From positions 2,416,715 through 2,480,714 of the forward strand of contig NZ_CP113361.1 of assembly GCF_026684035.1 (NCBI RefSeq): 64,000 nt of DNA. Direction: 5' to 3'. Of the stretch, positions 52,342 to 62,537 are shown piece after piece (the first letter of the stretch is position 1; every line of letters starts with the position of its first letter). The notes below the pieces were generated by a model. That model saw nothing but the letters and a program-made list of their open reading frames with translations, did not search any database and was not told the origin of the DNA. A program made the position numbers and the translations under genes. Origin of the DNA: Methanogenium organophilum. Lineage in GTDB: Archaea; Halobacteriota; Methanomicrobia; Methanomicrobiales; Methanomicrobiaceae.

Positions 52342-53034
52342 TTACAATCGTCTGATAATGTCCGGTTTCGGCTGATAACACTCGCCATTATCGATCAGGG
52401 TATTTAGAACAGCAAGTGTTGTTTCCCGAGAAATCCCTTTCTGATTCAGTGTTTCAATCAATTCTTCAAGATTGACCGTCTTTTTGTCTTCACAGCATTC
52501 CAAAATCAGGTTTTCCGCTTCATTCAAAACGGCGGTTTTTGGTATTGTCGGGTTTGGAGCCCCGGTTTGCACGGTAGAAAGAGCTTTTTTTGCGATATTG
52601 CAGATTGTATTCTTCATATCAGCGGGTATATCCGGAGAAGAGGTCAGATGGCTGATAAGATCATCTGCGGCGGCAAGAACAAAGACGTCCCTGATCTCCC
52701 GGGAAACAGGCATAATTGATTCCAGCATGGGCATGCATGTTCCGACACTGCTCCGGATGGCTGCCGTACAGAGAACGAAAACCGGAAGGGTTGTCTCTGT
52801 CAGAAATCCGGATATTTCACGATTTCCGGTATGATATTGTACTGTTAAAATCCCTGTCGGGTCATAGATACTGAGGTTCTGTATTGGTTTTTGGGAATCG
52901 GGAATCTCGGTAAGAGCTCCACAAAACAGACATTTGGTAATATTTCTTACCGAAAGAGTCCGCACTATAGCATTTCGTGTGTCACATCTCCCTGAATTCA
53001 GGTCATCTGCAAATATTTTCTGGTATGATTCCAT
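52342..53034 (-). CDS. RPA-associated OB-fold protein
   Basis: 230 residues from the ATG 53034; the longer in-frame start lies outside a plausible N-terminus. An OB-fold-like first half is visible (RNAIVRTLSVRNITKCLFCGALTEIP, LSIYDPTGILTVQYHTGNREISGF), then helices and a C-terminal winged-helix-like part (VNLEELIETLNQKGISRETTLAVLNTLIDNGECYQP). The DPTGxL/F motif and location before the COG1407 phosphoesterase and Lhr match the RPA-associated (COG3390-type) proteins of euryarchaea. It likely binds replication protein A or single-stranded DNA. Confidence 0.65.
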   Translation of the reverse strand: MESYQKIFADDLNSGRCDTRNAIVRTLSVRNITKCLFCGALTEIPDSQKPIQNLSIYDPTGILTVQYHTGNREISGFLTETTLPVFVLCTAAIRSSVGTCMPMLESIMPVSREIRDVFVLAAADDLISHLTSSPDIPADMKNTICNIAKKALSTVQTGAPNPTIPKTAVLNEAENLILECCEDKKTVNLEELIETLNQKGISRETTLAVLNTLIDNGECYQPKPDIIRRL

Positions 53035-53207
53035 GCAGTATCCTACTAGTATCTTGTCGGGACAATCTATAGTGTATCTGTTAGGTGCATGCATTTTTGG
53101 AGAATGTGACAGACATCGATCGAAACAAATACTCTCCTGAGAACAAAGTATCATATTAACAGATACATGGATCTGCGGAATATGATTACGGGGTAAAGGA
53201 AACAGGA

Positions 53208-54176
53208 ATGACACAAAATACAATATGGATTGAAAAATACCGCCCGATGAAGCTGGATGATATAGTCGGGCAGGATGAGATCGTCGCCCGCCTGAAATCG
53301 TATGTTACTTCAGGAAATCTTCCGCATCTGCTCTTTACCGGAACCGCAGGGATTGGAAAAACAACATCCGCTGTTGCGCTTGCACGGGAATTCTTCGGTG
53401 AGACATGGCAGATGAACTTCCGGGAACTGAATGCCTCGGATGAACGGGGAATTGATGTCGTACGAAACCAGATTAAACAATTTGCGCGGACAGCACCTCT
53501 GGGTGGGGCGGAATTTAAAATTCTCTTTCTGGATGAAGCAGATGCACTGACACCGGATGCACAGGCAGCACTTCGCCGCACAATGGAAAATTATGCGCAG
53601 AACTGCAGGTTTATTCTTTCCTGTAATTATTCTTCGAAAATTATCGATCCAATCCAGAGCAGGTGCGCAATATACCGGTTCAGGCCGCTCTCAAAAGATG
53701 CTATTATTACTGAAATCTCCCGCATAACAGAGATTGAAGGGCTTGAAACGACGCCTGAAGCGAGAGATGCCATTGTCTATGTCGCCCAGGGCGATATGAG
53801 AAAGGCCATCAATGCGGTGCAGGGTGCCGCAATTGTCAGTAAAAAGATAACGGACGATATGGTGTATGAAATCACTTCGACTGCACGCCCAGAGGAAATT
53901 GACGGTCTGATGAAGACATCTGTTGCAGGGGACTATGAAGGAGCGGAAGCACTGGTGCATGAACTGCTCTATTCGCGGGGCATTGCCCCCAATGAACTGA
54001 TAAACCAGATGTACCGGTCAATCATCCGTCTCCCGGTAGAACGGCGGCTGAAAACAGAATTAATTTCACATCTGGGCGAAGCAGACTTTCGTCTCAGTGA
54101 AGGCGCAAACAGTGAGATACAGATGGAAGCACTGATTGCAAATATTGTGCTCAGTGCTGACGCAATGAAAGAGTGA
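53208..54176 (+). CDS. rfcS: Replication factor C small subunit
   Basis: 322 residues, full length and without an intein. Motifs: [21 protein letters not shown] (RFC box II), [15 protein letters not shown] (Walker A), [15 protein letters not shown] (Walker B), [21 protein letters not shown] with the SRC arginine finger, and a C-terminal collar domain. It opens the PCNA sliding clamp as part of the clamp loader. It is followed 15 bases later by mcm, and a divergent paralog lies at 62524-63528. Confidence 0.95.
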   Translation: MTQNTIWIEKYRPMKLDDIVGQDEIVARLKSYVTSGNLPHLLFTGTAGIGKTTSAVALAREFFGETWQMNFRELNASDERGIDVVRNQIKQFARTAPLGGAEFKILFLDEADALTPDAQAALRRTMENYAQNCRFILSCNYSSKIIDPIQSRCAIYRFRPLSKDAIITEISRITEIEGLETTPEARDAIVYVAQGDMRKAINAVQGAAIVSKKITDDMVYEITSTARPEEIDGLMKTSVAGDYEGAEALVHELLYSRGIAPNELINQMYRSIIRLPVERRLKTELISHLGEADFRLSEGANSEIQMEALIANIVLSADAMKE

Positions 54177-54191
54177 GGAGGTCAGGGTCAG

Positions 54192-56321
54192 GTGGAAGAA
54201 GAGATTTTTGACATAGAGATTACCGATCGTGCAGCTGACTGGAACACGTTTCTCACGAAGCATTACCGGAAAGAACTGGGGGAGATTAGTACAGAGTATC
54301 CGCATCTGAGATCCCTTGAAATTGATTACCGGGAACTGTCGAACTGGGGAAAAACCGGACTTGAAATAGCGGATGAAATCCTGCACAATCCGGGAAAGGT
54401 TATTGGAGATGTGCGTGATGCCGTCAGAAATTATAATCTGATTTTTACCAAGGATGAGGAAGAGAAAGCGGAGAATATTAATATCCGCTTCCGCTGCCTC
54501 CCCAAAAAAATTGATGTCCGTGACATTCGTTCGCACCATATCAATACCTTCATTTCGGTAGAAGGAATCCTCAGAAAAACAACCGAGGTGCGTCCACGGC
54601 TGACACAGGCAGTGTTCCGGTGTCTCCAGTGCGGTACAATTACCGCACCGTATAAACAGGATTATTCACGGTTTCAGGAACCGTACCGGCCATGCGCCCA
54701 ATGTGAGCGCCAGACTAAAATGGACCTTGTTCCGGCGCTCTCCACCTTTGTGGACGCGCAAAAATTACGGATACAGGAATCCCCCGAAGGACTGAGGGGA
54801 GGGGAGCAGCCGCAGACGCTGGACGTTGATGTGATCGATGATCTGACCGGAACCGTTGCGCCGGGTGACCGGGTGATAATTAACGGTATTCTTCGCTCTG
54901 TTCAGCGGGTAAATCATGGCAACAAAAGCACGCTCTTTGATATCTATATCGAAGCGAATTCAATTGAGATCGGCGAAAAAGAGTTTGAAGAGGTAGAGAT
55001 CTCAGAAGAGGATGAAAAAATAATCCGGGATCTGAGTAATGATCCTGAAATTTACGATAAAATATCCCACTCTATCGCGCCCTCGATTTATGGTATGCAG
55101 GATGTGAAAACGGCGATCTCCCTCGTGCTCTTTGGCGGAATTGCCAAAGAGATGCCGGATGGGAGCAGTCTTCGTGGTGATATCCACATGCTCCTTGTAG
55201 GAGATCCGGGTATTGCAAAGTCCCAGGTGCTCAGGTATGTCATCAAGTTATCTCCCCGTGGCATTTATACCAGTGGGAAATCATCAACGTCTGCCGGACT
55301 GACTGCAACTGCTGTCAAAGACGAATTCGGAGATGGCAGATGGACTCTTGAGGCAGGTGCACTGGTCTTAGCAGACATGGGTATCGCTGCGGTTGATGAG
55401 ATGGACAAGATGGCAAAAGAAGATCGCAGTGCACTCCACGAAGCGATGGAACAGCAGACAATATCCATTGCAAAGGCAGGCATCACCGCTACTCTCAGGT
55501 CACGGTGTGCTCTTCTGGGGGCGGCAAATCCCAAAATGGGGCGATTTGATGAGTATGCCCCCATTGCGGAGCAGATCAATATGCCGCCATCGCTGCTGTC
55601 ACGTTTTGATTTGATCTTCATCATGGAGGATAAACCCGAACAGAAACTGGACCGTGCCATTGGTGAGCATATCCTGAAATCCCACAGTGTCGGTGAACTT
55701 ATTCAGCACAATGAAAAGTTCCCGATAGAAGGAATAAATGAAGAGTACATCCTGCAGCAGCTTGCACCTGTCACACCAGAGATTGAACCGGAGGTTTTCC
55801 GCAAATACATTGCCTATGCAAAACGGAACTGTTTCCCGATTCTCTCTGATGACGCCCGTGAAACCCTGATCAGCTATTATCTGAATCTGCGAAGTCTTGC
55901 AGATGATAACAGTAAACCGGTTCCCGTTACCGCACGACAGCTGGAAGGGCTTGTCCGTCTTTCAGAGGCAAGTGCACGTATCCGCCTCAGCAATGAAATT
56001 GAAGTGTTTGATGCGGAACGCGTTATCCAAATTGCCGACAGATGCCTGAAGAAAGTGGCGTATGACGCTGAAACAGGCACGTATGATATCGATAAACTGG
56101 TTACCGGCGTCCCAAAGAAACGTCGTGATATTGCGCGCCTCCTAAAAGAGACAATTCGTGAACTGGCGGATGACAAAGGAATGGCACAGATATCCGATAT
56201 TGTCAGCACTCTCCTGGCTTCCGGGCATAACAGGGAAGATATTGAGAAGATGATCGAACAGATGACGAAATCAGGAGAAGCCATGGAACCACGCCATGGC
56301 GTAATACGGCTCATTAATTAG
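54192..56321 (+). CDS. mcm: MCM replicative helicase
   Basis: 709 residues from a GTG preceded by GGAGGTCAGGGTCAG. The N-terminal DNA-binding domain contains a zinc finger (CLQCGTIT ... CAQCERQ). The AAA+ core has LLVGDPGIAKSQVLRYV (Walker A), MGIAAVDEMDKMAKED (Walker B), AANPKMGRFDEY (sensor 1) and LLSRFDLIFIM (arginine finger), followed by a C-terminal winged helix. No intein is seen. It forms the hexameric 3'-5' helicase at replication forks. Confidence 0.96.
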   Translation: MEEEIFDIEITDRAADWNTFLTKHYRKELGEISTEYPHLRSLEIDYRELSNWGKTGLEIADEILHNPGKVIGDVRDAVRNYNLIFTKDEEEKAENINIRFRCLPKKIDVRDIRSHHINTFISVEGILRKTTEVRPRLTQAVFRCLQCGTITAPYKQDYSRFQEPYRPCAQCERQTKMDLVPALSTFVDAQKLRIQESPEGLRGGEQPQTLDVDVIDDLTGTVAPGDRVIINGILRSVQRVNHGNKSTLFDIYIEANSIEIGEKEFEEVEISEEDEKIIRDLSNDPEIYDKISHSIAPSIYGMQDVKTAISLVLFGGIAKEMPDGSSLRGDIHMLLVGDPGIAKSQVLRYVIKLSPRGIYTSGKSSTSAGLTATAVKDEFGDGRWTLEAGALVLADMGIAAVDEMDKMAKEDRSALHEAMEQQTISIAKAGITATLRSRCALLGAANPKMGRFDEYAPIAEQINMPPSLLSRFDLIFIMEDKPEQKLDRAIGEHILKSHSVGELIQHNEKFPIEGINEEYILQQLAPVTPEIEPEVFRKYIAYAKRNCFPILSDDARETLISYYLNLRSLADDNSKPVPVTARQLEGLVRLSEASARIRLSNEIEVFDAERVIQIADRCLKKVAYDAETGTYDIDKLVTGVPKKRRDIARLLKETIRELADDKGMAQISDIVSTLLASGHNREDIEKMIEQMTKSGEAMEPRHGVIRLIN

Positions 56322-56367
56322 AGCCATAACCACTGATTTTATTGATTCACCGGAGAAACCAAAAATA

Positions 56368-56697
56368 ATGACAGACGATGCTATTCAGGCTGCCTTTGAG
56401 GCAGGAATAAAACTTGGTGCCCTGTACCACCAGTGGGTGGGTACCCCGATATCGCCTGATACCGCCAAATCGGTTGAAACCGCAATTGCAAATGCTGTTG
56501 CCCTGCAGCCCTGTGTCGATTCCGTATCCGTCACCATCAACACAGAGATGATGGAAATAAATCCGTTCGGATACAGTGAGCTTGCAGGAAAGATGTTTGA
56601 GGTTGAGATTCAGACGTCAGTCGGAGACACAACATGCACCGCATCCCTCAAATTTGACGGAGAATATCCCCTCATGGAAATTCTTGATATCAAATGA
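56368..56697 (+). CDS. mptD: Archaeal dihydroneopterin aldolase
   Basis: 109 residues. AAFEAGIKLGALYHQWVGTPI opens the small alpha/beta fold of MptD (DUF372), and FEVEIQTSVGDTTCTASLKF is the second half. In methanogens MptD converts 7,8-dihydroneopterin to 6-hydroxymethyl-7,8-dihydropterin on the way to methanopterin. The length is typical. It overlaps the following gene by four bases. Confidence 0.85.
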   Translation: MTDDAIQAAFEAGIKLGALYHQWVGTPISPDTAKSVETAIANAVALQPCVDSVSVTINTEMMEINPFGYSELAGKMFEVEIQTSVGDTTCTASLKFDGEYPLMEILDIK

Positions 56698-57524
56698 CAG
56701 GACTGGACATTCCGGTAACTGATGATCATATCCATATCGACCGGGAAAACGGACGGGGGATAGAGGCCGCCAAGGATTTTTTCCGTGCAGGCGGCACACA
56801 TATTTTTCTTGTGACGAAACCGTCATGGTCCCATAATGTCCATCCGGTGACCGGGGATGAATTCAGGCATGTATACGAATTAACGCTTGAAACCGCAGCA
56901 GCCATCCGGGAGACGGGTGTTGTGGTCTTCCCGATACTCGGAGTGCATCCCGCAGAGATCGGGAAACTGACTGATCGGATGTCACTAGCTGACGCCGAAG
57001 CGGTGATGAAAAGAGGTCTTGACATCGCGGCAGAATATGTGGGGGAACAGGCCGCAGTCGCACTGAAATCGGGCCGTCCGCATTATCCGGTTGAACCCGA
57101 TGTATGGGAGGCATCGAATCGTATCCTGGAGCATGCTCTCATCCTCGCGCACGATAGTGACTGTGCCCTGCAGATTCATGCGGAAACAGGGCCGTGCGCT
57201 GATGTGTTTGATATGGCAACCCGCATTGGAATTTCACCGGGACGTGTGGTCAAACATTTTGGGACACCGGATACCCCCCTGATGCCCTCCCTTCTTGCAC
57301 GCACCAAAGAGATTCCAGCGTGTGCGCACCAGGGTCTTGTGTTTACGATGGAGAGTGACTATATGGATGACAACTCCCGGCCGGGTGCAGTCATCGGCCC
57401 GAAATCCGTGCCGCGTTATACCCGAAAATACCTTGAAGGGGACCTAATCAGTGAAGAGGAAGCATGGAATATCCATGCAGACACACCTGCAAAGGTATAC
57501 GGTGTGGAAATATCACTATTCTAG
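56694..57524 (+). CDS. TatD-related metal-dependent hydrolase
   Basis: 276 residues of the amidohydrolase-like TatD family in its archaeal branch. Metal ligands: DDHIHIDRENGRG (HxH), FPILGVHPAEIGKL, LQIHAETG and VVKHFGTPD. Bacterial TatD proteins are 3'-5' exonucleases or deoxyribonucleases; the archaeal group is not assigned. It is co-translated with mptD, so a role in pterin metabolism is conceivable but unproven. Confidence 0.82.
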   Translation: MTGLDIPVTDDHIHIDRENGRGIEAAKDFFRAGGTHIFLVTKPSWSHNVHPVTGDEFRHVYELTLETAAAIRETGVVVFPILGVHPAEIGKLTDRMSLADAEAVMKRGLDIAAEYVGEQAAVALKSGRPHYPVEPDVWEASNRILEHALILAHDSDCALQIHAETGPCADVFDMATRIGISPGRVVKHFGTPDTPLMPSLLARTKEIPACAHQGLVFTMESDYMDDNSRPGAVIGPKSVPRYTRKYLEGDLISEEEAWNIHADTPAKVYGVEISLF

Positions 57525-57569
57525 TGCCTTCCCCATATTTTTAATCATTCCTGCGAAATAGTATACATA

Positions 57570-57863
57570 ATGTATATGAAGATACACCGGTATTCAGGTG
57601 TAGGTCACATTGTTGCTGTATGCGACACGGAACTTCTCAACACAACTCTGACAGACGAAGACCTTACCATACATGTTAATGAGGGATTTTACGGCACTAC
57701 CCAATGCACTGATGATGAGGTAAAAGATGCAATTATGCATGCGTCGAATTGCAACCTTATCGGAAAAAAAGCAATCAGAATAGCCATTGAATGCGGCATT
57801 CTGGATAAAAACGGATATATGATGATTGGGGATGTACCGCATGCCCAAATTTACCGGACTTAA
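57570..57863 (+). CDS. DUF424 family protein
   Basis: 97 residues. HIVAVCDTELLNTTLTDEDL, then HVNEGFYG and a NLIGKKAIRIAIECGILD stretch, is the archaeal DUF424 pattern. It lies just ahead of the NMD3 gene, a common neighbourhood with translation genes. Relatives are known near translation initiation factor genes. Function not established. Confidence 0.82.
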   Translation: MYMKIHRYSGVGHIVAVCDTELLNTTLTDEDLTIHVNEGFYGTTQCTDDEVKDAIMHASNCNLIGKKAIRIAIECGILDKNGYMMIGDVPHAQIYRT

Positions 57864-57880
57864 AAAAAGAGTATAGAAAT

Positions 57881-58924
57881 ATGGCAATACAGGAGAACTT
57901 CTGCCCGAAATGTGGAGGCAAAACCGCAAATGAAGGCCTTTGCAATAAATGCAAGGTGGAATCTATTGAATGGCTGATCTGCGAACCACGGGTAGAATGT
58001 GTAATATGCCCGACATGCGGCTCGATGAAACGGGGGAGCATCTGGACTGATGTGACATATGATCGTCAACAACTCATTGAAGAACTGGCATTTGCAGCAG
58101 TGTCCGTTCATAATGATCTTGAAGATCCGGAACTGGCCATATCCACCAGAGATCCGACACCAAATCGCACGCACTGCATTATCTATGTCAGGGGACAGTT
58201 GTATGGTCTGCCTGTCCAGAAAACCTGTGAACTGAAAATTATCTGGAAAAAAGAGAATTGCGACAGGTGCAGCAGATTATCCGGCGGATATTACGAATCG
58301 ACCATTCAGGTGCGTGCAACGGACAGAAAACCGGATGCATATGAACGGGAACGGGTGGAAAAAATAGCGTATGATATTGAAGAGAGCGTTCAGGAAGCAG
58401 GAGAACGCCTTTCGTTTATCACCCGTGTTGATAATACCCGTGACGGTGTGGACATTGTTGTCTCAAGCCACAATATTGGCGATACCATCTCCCGGCAGAT
58501 TGTAACGGAAATGGGTGGAAAAATAACCCGCCATCCAAAACTGGTGGGTGAGCGGGACGGAAGAAAATTATACCGTATCACCATACTCCTTCGGCTTCCC
58601 CAGTTTCGGAAAGGCGATGTTGTTTTCTTTAAAAAACGGTATTACGAAGTCAGGGGCACAGATTCCGGTCTTCTCAGGGTTTTTGATCTGAGTGAAGGGA
58701 TCTCAAATGTTCTCCATGACGGGGAGTATCGGCTGATTGGCAATATCAGGGATGCCGAATCCGCTGATGTCACCTATATTGATAATGATATTGCTGGCAT
58801 TCTTGACCCTGTCTCCTACGAAATAAAGGATGTAAAAGCACAGGCATGGCTCAGGCTCGCCGCACATGAAAAGGTACGATTTCTTCGTGACAAAGAAGAA
58901 GACGAGATCATTCTGGTCGGATGA
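57881..58924 (+). CDS. Archaeal NMD3-like 60S/50S export-adaptor relative
   Basis: 347 residues. It begins with paired zinc motifs, FCPKCGG, LCNKC and CVICPTCG, then the NMD3 core (TCELKIIWKKENCDRCSRLSGGYYESTIQVRA), FITRVDNTRDGVDIVVSSHNIG, and the C-terminal RGDVVFFKKRYYEV-like SH3/eIF5A-type segment. In eukaryotes NMD3 carries the large subunit out of the nucleus; the archaeal protein probably binds maturing 50S subunits. It overlaps the next gene by four bases. Confidence 0.88.
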   Translation: MAIQENFCPKCGGKTANEGLCNKCKVESIEWLICEPRVECVICPTCGSMKRGSIWTDVTYDRQQLIEELAFAAVSVHNDLEDPELAISTRDPTPNRTHCIIYVRGQLYGLPVQKTCELKIIWKKENCDRCSRLSGGYYESTIQVRATDRKPDAYERERVEKIAYDIEESVQEAGERLSFITRVDNTRDGVDIVVSSHNIGDTISRQIVTEMGGKITRHPKLVGERDGRKLYRITILLRLPQFRKGDVVFFKKRYYEVRGTDSGLLRVFDLSEGISNVLHDGEYRLIGNIRDAESADVTYIDNDIAGILDPVSYEIKDVKAQAWLRLAAHEKVRFLRDKEEDEIILVG

Positions 58925-59811
58925 TAATGAGGGTGCGGAAATATCCACGGGAGATGCTCTCTGTCCTCACGGATGCAGAATGGGTGGATACTACCCGCCG
59001 CCCGTATGTGAGAGGAGATGATGCGTTCATTCCTGTCAAAACGGGGTATGCTGCAGACGAGGTGATCGCAGAGAAGACGCCCTACTCCGGAAGAGGATAT
59101 CAGATGCTGGGTGATGTGGCACTTTTGCATGGCAGACCACCCACAGAACAGGAGATCAGAGAGATCGGGGACTGGATTCATCCACGCGGCATTGTATATG
59201 TCTCCGGATACCGTGGCGAAAAGCGAATCCCCGACGCATCTGTTGTATACGGAGAATGCGGTGAGGTATGCCATCATGAAGCGGGTTTTATCTTTTACCT
59301 GGATCCCATGACGGTGATGTTTGCCATGGGCAACCGTGAAGAAAAGATGCGTATGTCTGAATTAATCCGTACATCCGGCGAACATCACCCGATCCGGTGT
59401 GCTGATATGTTTGCGGGGATTGGCTATTTCACCATACCTGCCGCGGTGCATGGTGCAACTGTTCATGCAATGGAGATAAATCCTGACTCTTTTCATTATT
59501 TGGAGAAAAATATTGTTGCAAATAGCGTTGAAGCAGCAGTCACTCCGGAATTGGGAGACTGCAGGGATAACCTCAACGGCGTGTATGACCATATTCTGAT
59601 GGGACATTTCGATGCGCTTGCATTTCTCCCCGATGCGTGTGCGCATGTGCGCCGGGGGACCGTTCTTCATGTGCACACCGTTGGAGAGCAGTATGATGCC
59701 ATATCCAAAATCTGTGAAGAAGCAGGTTTTTCCACAAAGATTACTCCATATCGGGTTAAAAAATATGGACCAGGTGCATGGCACATGGTGCATGATGTGG
59801 TGATACAATGA
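58921..59811 (+). CDS. taw2: Trm5/Taw2-type tRNA-wybutosine enzyme
   Basis: 296 residues. After an N-terminal domain, the Rossmann core has CADMFAGIGYFTIPAAVHGATVHAMEINPDSFHYLEKN, then HILMGHFDALAFLPDA and GTVLHVHTVGE. These follow the Trm5/TYW2 family. The missing NPP-type motif (MGHFDAL instead) points to Taw2, which transfers aminocarboxypropyl from SAM to the wyosine base at tRNA-Phe position 37, over a Trm5 methyltransferase. This choice is a judgement. Confidence 0.7.
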   Translation: MIMRVRKYPREMLSVLTDAEWVDTTRRPYVRGDDAFIPVKTGYAADEVIAEKTPYSGRGYQMLGDVALLHGRPPTEQEIREIGDWIHPRGIVYVSGYRGEKRIPDASVVYGECGEVCHHEAGFIFYLDPMTVMFAMGNREEKMRMSELIRTSGEHHPIRCADMFAGIGYFTIPAAVHGATVHAMEINPDSFHYLEKNIVANSVEAAVTPELGDCRDNLNGVYDHILMGHFDALAFLPDACAHVRRGTVLHVHTVGEQYDAISKICEEAGFSTKITPYRVKKYGPGAWHMVHDVVIQ

Positions 59812-60962
59812 ATACCGTACGCACGACACTTACAGGAAAACAGATTGTTTTGGGGATCACCGGGAGCATTGCAGCCGTTGATGATGTGAAACTCGCACAC
59901 GCGCTCCGGCGCCTGGGGGCTGATGTGCAGGGAGTAATGACGACTGCTGCCTGTGGAATTCTGCATGCTGATGCAATCACCTATGCAACCGGTCATGAGA
60001 CGATTACCCGGTGCGGGGGACTTGTTGAGCATGTCACCTACTGCGGGGACGGGGGAAGTGCAGATCTGCTGTTAATTGCCCCTGCAACGGCAAATACGAT
60101 CTGCAAGATTGCACATGGTATCGACGATACCCCGGTTACCACCTTTGCCACCACTGCCATCGGGAGCGGTATGCCTGTTGTTCTGGTGCCTGCGATGCAT
60201 GAGAGTATGTACCGCCATCCCGGAGTATGTGCCTGCCTTGAAACTCTCAAAACGTGGGGAATAACGATTGTTGATCCCCGGATAGAAGAGGGGAAGGCAA
60301 AAATCGCAGCTATTGACACCATTGTGCATAAAACGGAACGGGCGCTCTCCGGCCTGCCTCTTGCAGGAAAGACTGTTCTCATAACCAGCGGGCCATGCCG
60401 TGAGCGCCTGGATGATGTACGGGTGCTCACCGCACGCTCCTCAGGTATTATGGGAAAAGAACTCGCACGTGAGGCCTCCCGACTGGGGGCGGAGGTTTGG
60501 ATCGTGCATGGGGATACGCTCTCTGTGCCGCATGTACACAATGTATATGCAGAGTCTGCCGGCGAGATGCTCACCGCCATCCGGACACTGTGTGAAAGGC
60601 AGACCTTTGATTATTATCTCAGTGCCGCGGCAATCTCTGACTTTGCACCGGCGCCCAGAGAGGGAAAAATACCGAGCGGAGAGAATGTGACGGTAGAACT
60701 GCTCGTGCAGCCCAAAATTATTCTGGATGTTATGCAGGGAAAAAACCGTCCCAAAGTGATAGTCGCGTTTAAACTGGGATGGGACAGCAGAACAGAGGCA
60801 GAAAACCTGCTTGAAGCAGGGGCGGATATGGTTGCCGCAAATACTCCTGATGTACTGGGAAGGGATACCGGTGCATATGATCTTATTCGCAGAGATTGGT
60901 GCGTCCACGTAGAGGGCACAAAGACAGAGGTGGCAGAAACGCTATGGCAGAATCTGCTGTAG
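59808..60962 (+). CDS. coaBC: Phosphopantothenoylcysteine decarboxylase/synthetase CoaBC
   Basis: 384 residues. The N-terminal flavin-dependent decarboxylase has VLGITGSIAAVDDVKLAHAL, DLLLIAPATANTICKIAHGIDDTPVTT and VPAMHESM with the catalytic histidine region. The C-terminal CoaB part starts at TVLITSGPCRERLDDVRVLTARSSG and includes YLSAAAISDF and FKLGWDSRTE. It makes 4'-phosphopantetheine from phosphopantothenate and cysteine. Pantoate kinase and phosphopantothenate synthesis genes follow directly. Confidence 0.94.
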   Translation: MNTVRTTLTGKQIVLGITGSIAAVDDVKLAHALRRLGADVQGVMTTAACGILHADAITYATGHETITRCGGLVEHVTYCGDGGSADLLLIAPATANTICKIAHGIDDTPVTTFATTAIGSGMPVVLVPAMHESMYRHPGVCACLETLKTWGITIVDPRIEEGKAKIAAIDTIVHKTERALSGLPLAGKTVLITSGPCRERLDDVRVLTARSSGIMGKELAREASRLGAEVWIVHGDTLSVPHVHNVYAESAGEMLTAIRTLCERQTFDYYLSAAAISDFAPAPREGKIPSGENVTVELLVQPKIILDVMQGKNRPKVIVAFKLGWDSRTEAENLLEAGADMVAANTPDVLGRDTGAYDLIRRDWCVHVEGTKTEVAETLWQNLL

Positions 60963-61804
60963 GATTTTCACCCGGACATATATCCGGGTATTTCCGGAGA
61001 TTTGACGGGGACAGCATGGAGTCCACCGGAAGTTGCGGCGGGGGAATTGTGATTGACAAGGGGGTGTACGCAGTGGTCACGCCTGCTCGTGAGACCTCGG
61101 TTTCGGTTAATGTTGCACGAAGTGCAGATGAAGATACCTGTATTGCACGCACATCACCGCCAATCGAGTATGCACTGGAGAGACTCGGCGTAACGGCAAC
61201 GGTGAAAACCATCACGTCCCTGCCGCCCGGAGCCGGATTCGGTCTCTCTGCTGCTGCACTTCTTGCAACCCTTACAGCTGCAAATGCGCTTTTTGAAACC
61301 GGACTCACAGATGATGCCATTGCCCGGCTTGCACACATTTCCGAACTGGAGCATCAGACCGGACTCGGTGATGTGGCTGCGTGCACCGGGGGCGGGATTG
61401 TGTGCAGGAAAGAGCCCGGAATTTCATCTTCTATTATCCGAATGAATGGCAGCGGGGTCACGCTTTCTGCGCTGAGTTATGGCGGGCTCTCCACCGCTGA
61501 CGTCATCACCTCCCCTGCACAGATGGCCCGTGTCAAAGAGGCATATTCTGCGGAATGCGCTAAAAGCCCGCAGGATTTTTTCCGTATATCACGTGAGTTT
61601 GCAGAGAAGAGCGGGCTTATTCCGGAAGAAATTCGCCCGATACTGGATGCATGTGATGAACATGGAATACCTGCATCCATGACCATGCTTGGGAAGGGTG
61701 TTTTTGCCCTTGGCGACCAATCATTCTCTGTATTATCTGAATTCGGAATTCCCTGTGAACTGCATGTGGCAGAAGAGGGATTTCGGCTTATCGAAGTGAA
61801 ATAA
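60944..61804 (+). CDS. Pantoate kinase (archaeal GHMP type)
   Basis: 286 residues from the ATG 60944, overlapping the end of coaBC by 19 bases. GFSPGHISGYF and LPPGAGFGLSAAALLATLTAANALF (the GHMP glycine loop) and the C-terminal ASMTMLGKGVFAL identify a GHMP-family kinase; the match to archaeal pantoate kinase and the position next to the phosphopantothenate enzyme support the substrate. It replaces the bacterial order by phosphorylating pantoate first. Confidence 0.9.
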   Translation: MAESAVGFSPGHISGYFRRFDGDSMESTGSCGGGIVIDKGVYAVVTPARETSVSVNVARSADEDTCIARTSPPIEYALERLGVTATVKTITSLPPGAGFGLSAAALLATLTAANALFETGLTDDAIARLAHISELEHQTGLGDVAACTGGGIVCRKEPGISSSIIRMNGSGVTLSALSYGGLSTADVITSPAQMARVKEAYSAECAKSPQDFFRISREFAEKSGLIPEEIRPILDACDEHGIPASMTMLGKGVFALGDQSFSVLSEFGIPCELHVAEEGFRLIEVK

Positions 61805-61806
61805 CA

Positions 61807-62537
61807 TGATACCTGACAATCATCCCCGGTACCGGTCGCTTGTGGCACGCGAACGTATTGCAGACGCGGTGCGTTCAGGAATTGTCGTCGTCGAGGGGGC
61901 AAGTGCGCATGGAAGAGGGGAGGCATTTGACTATCTCCTTTGTGAAAAAACATCGGAGTCAGCGTTGTTAGCGGAAAAAACGGCTGCAGCATATCTTATG
62001 GCGGCAGACCGGGCGATCATATCTGTTAACGGGAATACAGCAGCCCTTGCTGCAGATGAAATCCGTGAGCTCGCAGAGGCATCCGGGGCTGCGGTGGAAG
62101 TGAACCTCTTCCACCGGACCGATGAACGGATGGCGGCAATCACTGCCCACCTGAAGGCAGCGGGTGTCACCGTCCTTGAAGGGACGCCTGAACGTCTTCT
62201 TCCCCTTTCCCATGACCGTGCGCTCTGCCTGAGAGACGGCATCGGTACGGCTGATGTGGTGCTGGTGCCGCTGGAGGACGGGGATCGGTGTGAAGCACTG
62301 GTCGCCATGGGAAAGACGGTCATCACGATCGATTTAAATCCTCTCTCACGCACTGCACAGACGGCTACCGTGACGATTGTTGATGAACTGACACGTGCAC
62401 TGCCGAATATCACCCGTGCATGCCGGGACATGACCCCTGAAACCGGAAACCAGCTGGTTGCGGCCCACGACAATACGGCCCTTCTCCGTGCCGCACTCAG
62501 GCAAATACAGGAGACTCTTGCCGATGCTCTGGATTGA
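61807..62537 (+). CDS. 4-phosphopantoate-beta-alanine ligase
   Basis: 243 residues; the archaeal phosphopantothenate synthetase (DUF137). Signatures: NHPRYRSLVARERIADAVRSGIVV at the start, YLMAADRAIISVNGNTAAL, VEVNLFHRTDERMAAI and GIGTADVVLVPLEDGDRCEAL. It joins 4-phosphopantoate and beta-alanine with ATP. Together with coaBC and pantoate kinase it completes the archaeal route from pantoate to 4'-phosphopantetheine. The ATG is two bases after the kinase stop and its end overlaps the RFC paralog by 14 bases. Confidence 0.92.

Noticed and set aside
53208..56321. Inteins in rfcS or mcm
   Set aside because: Both Walker A regions are continuous and the proteins have normal lengths.
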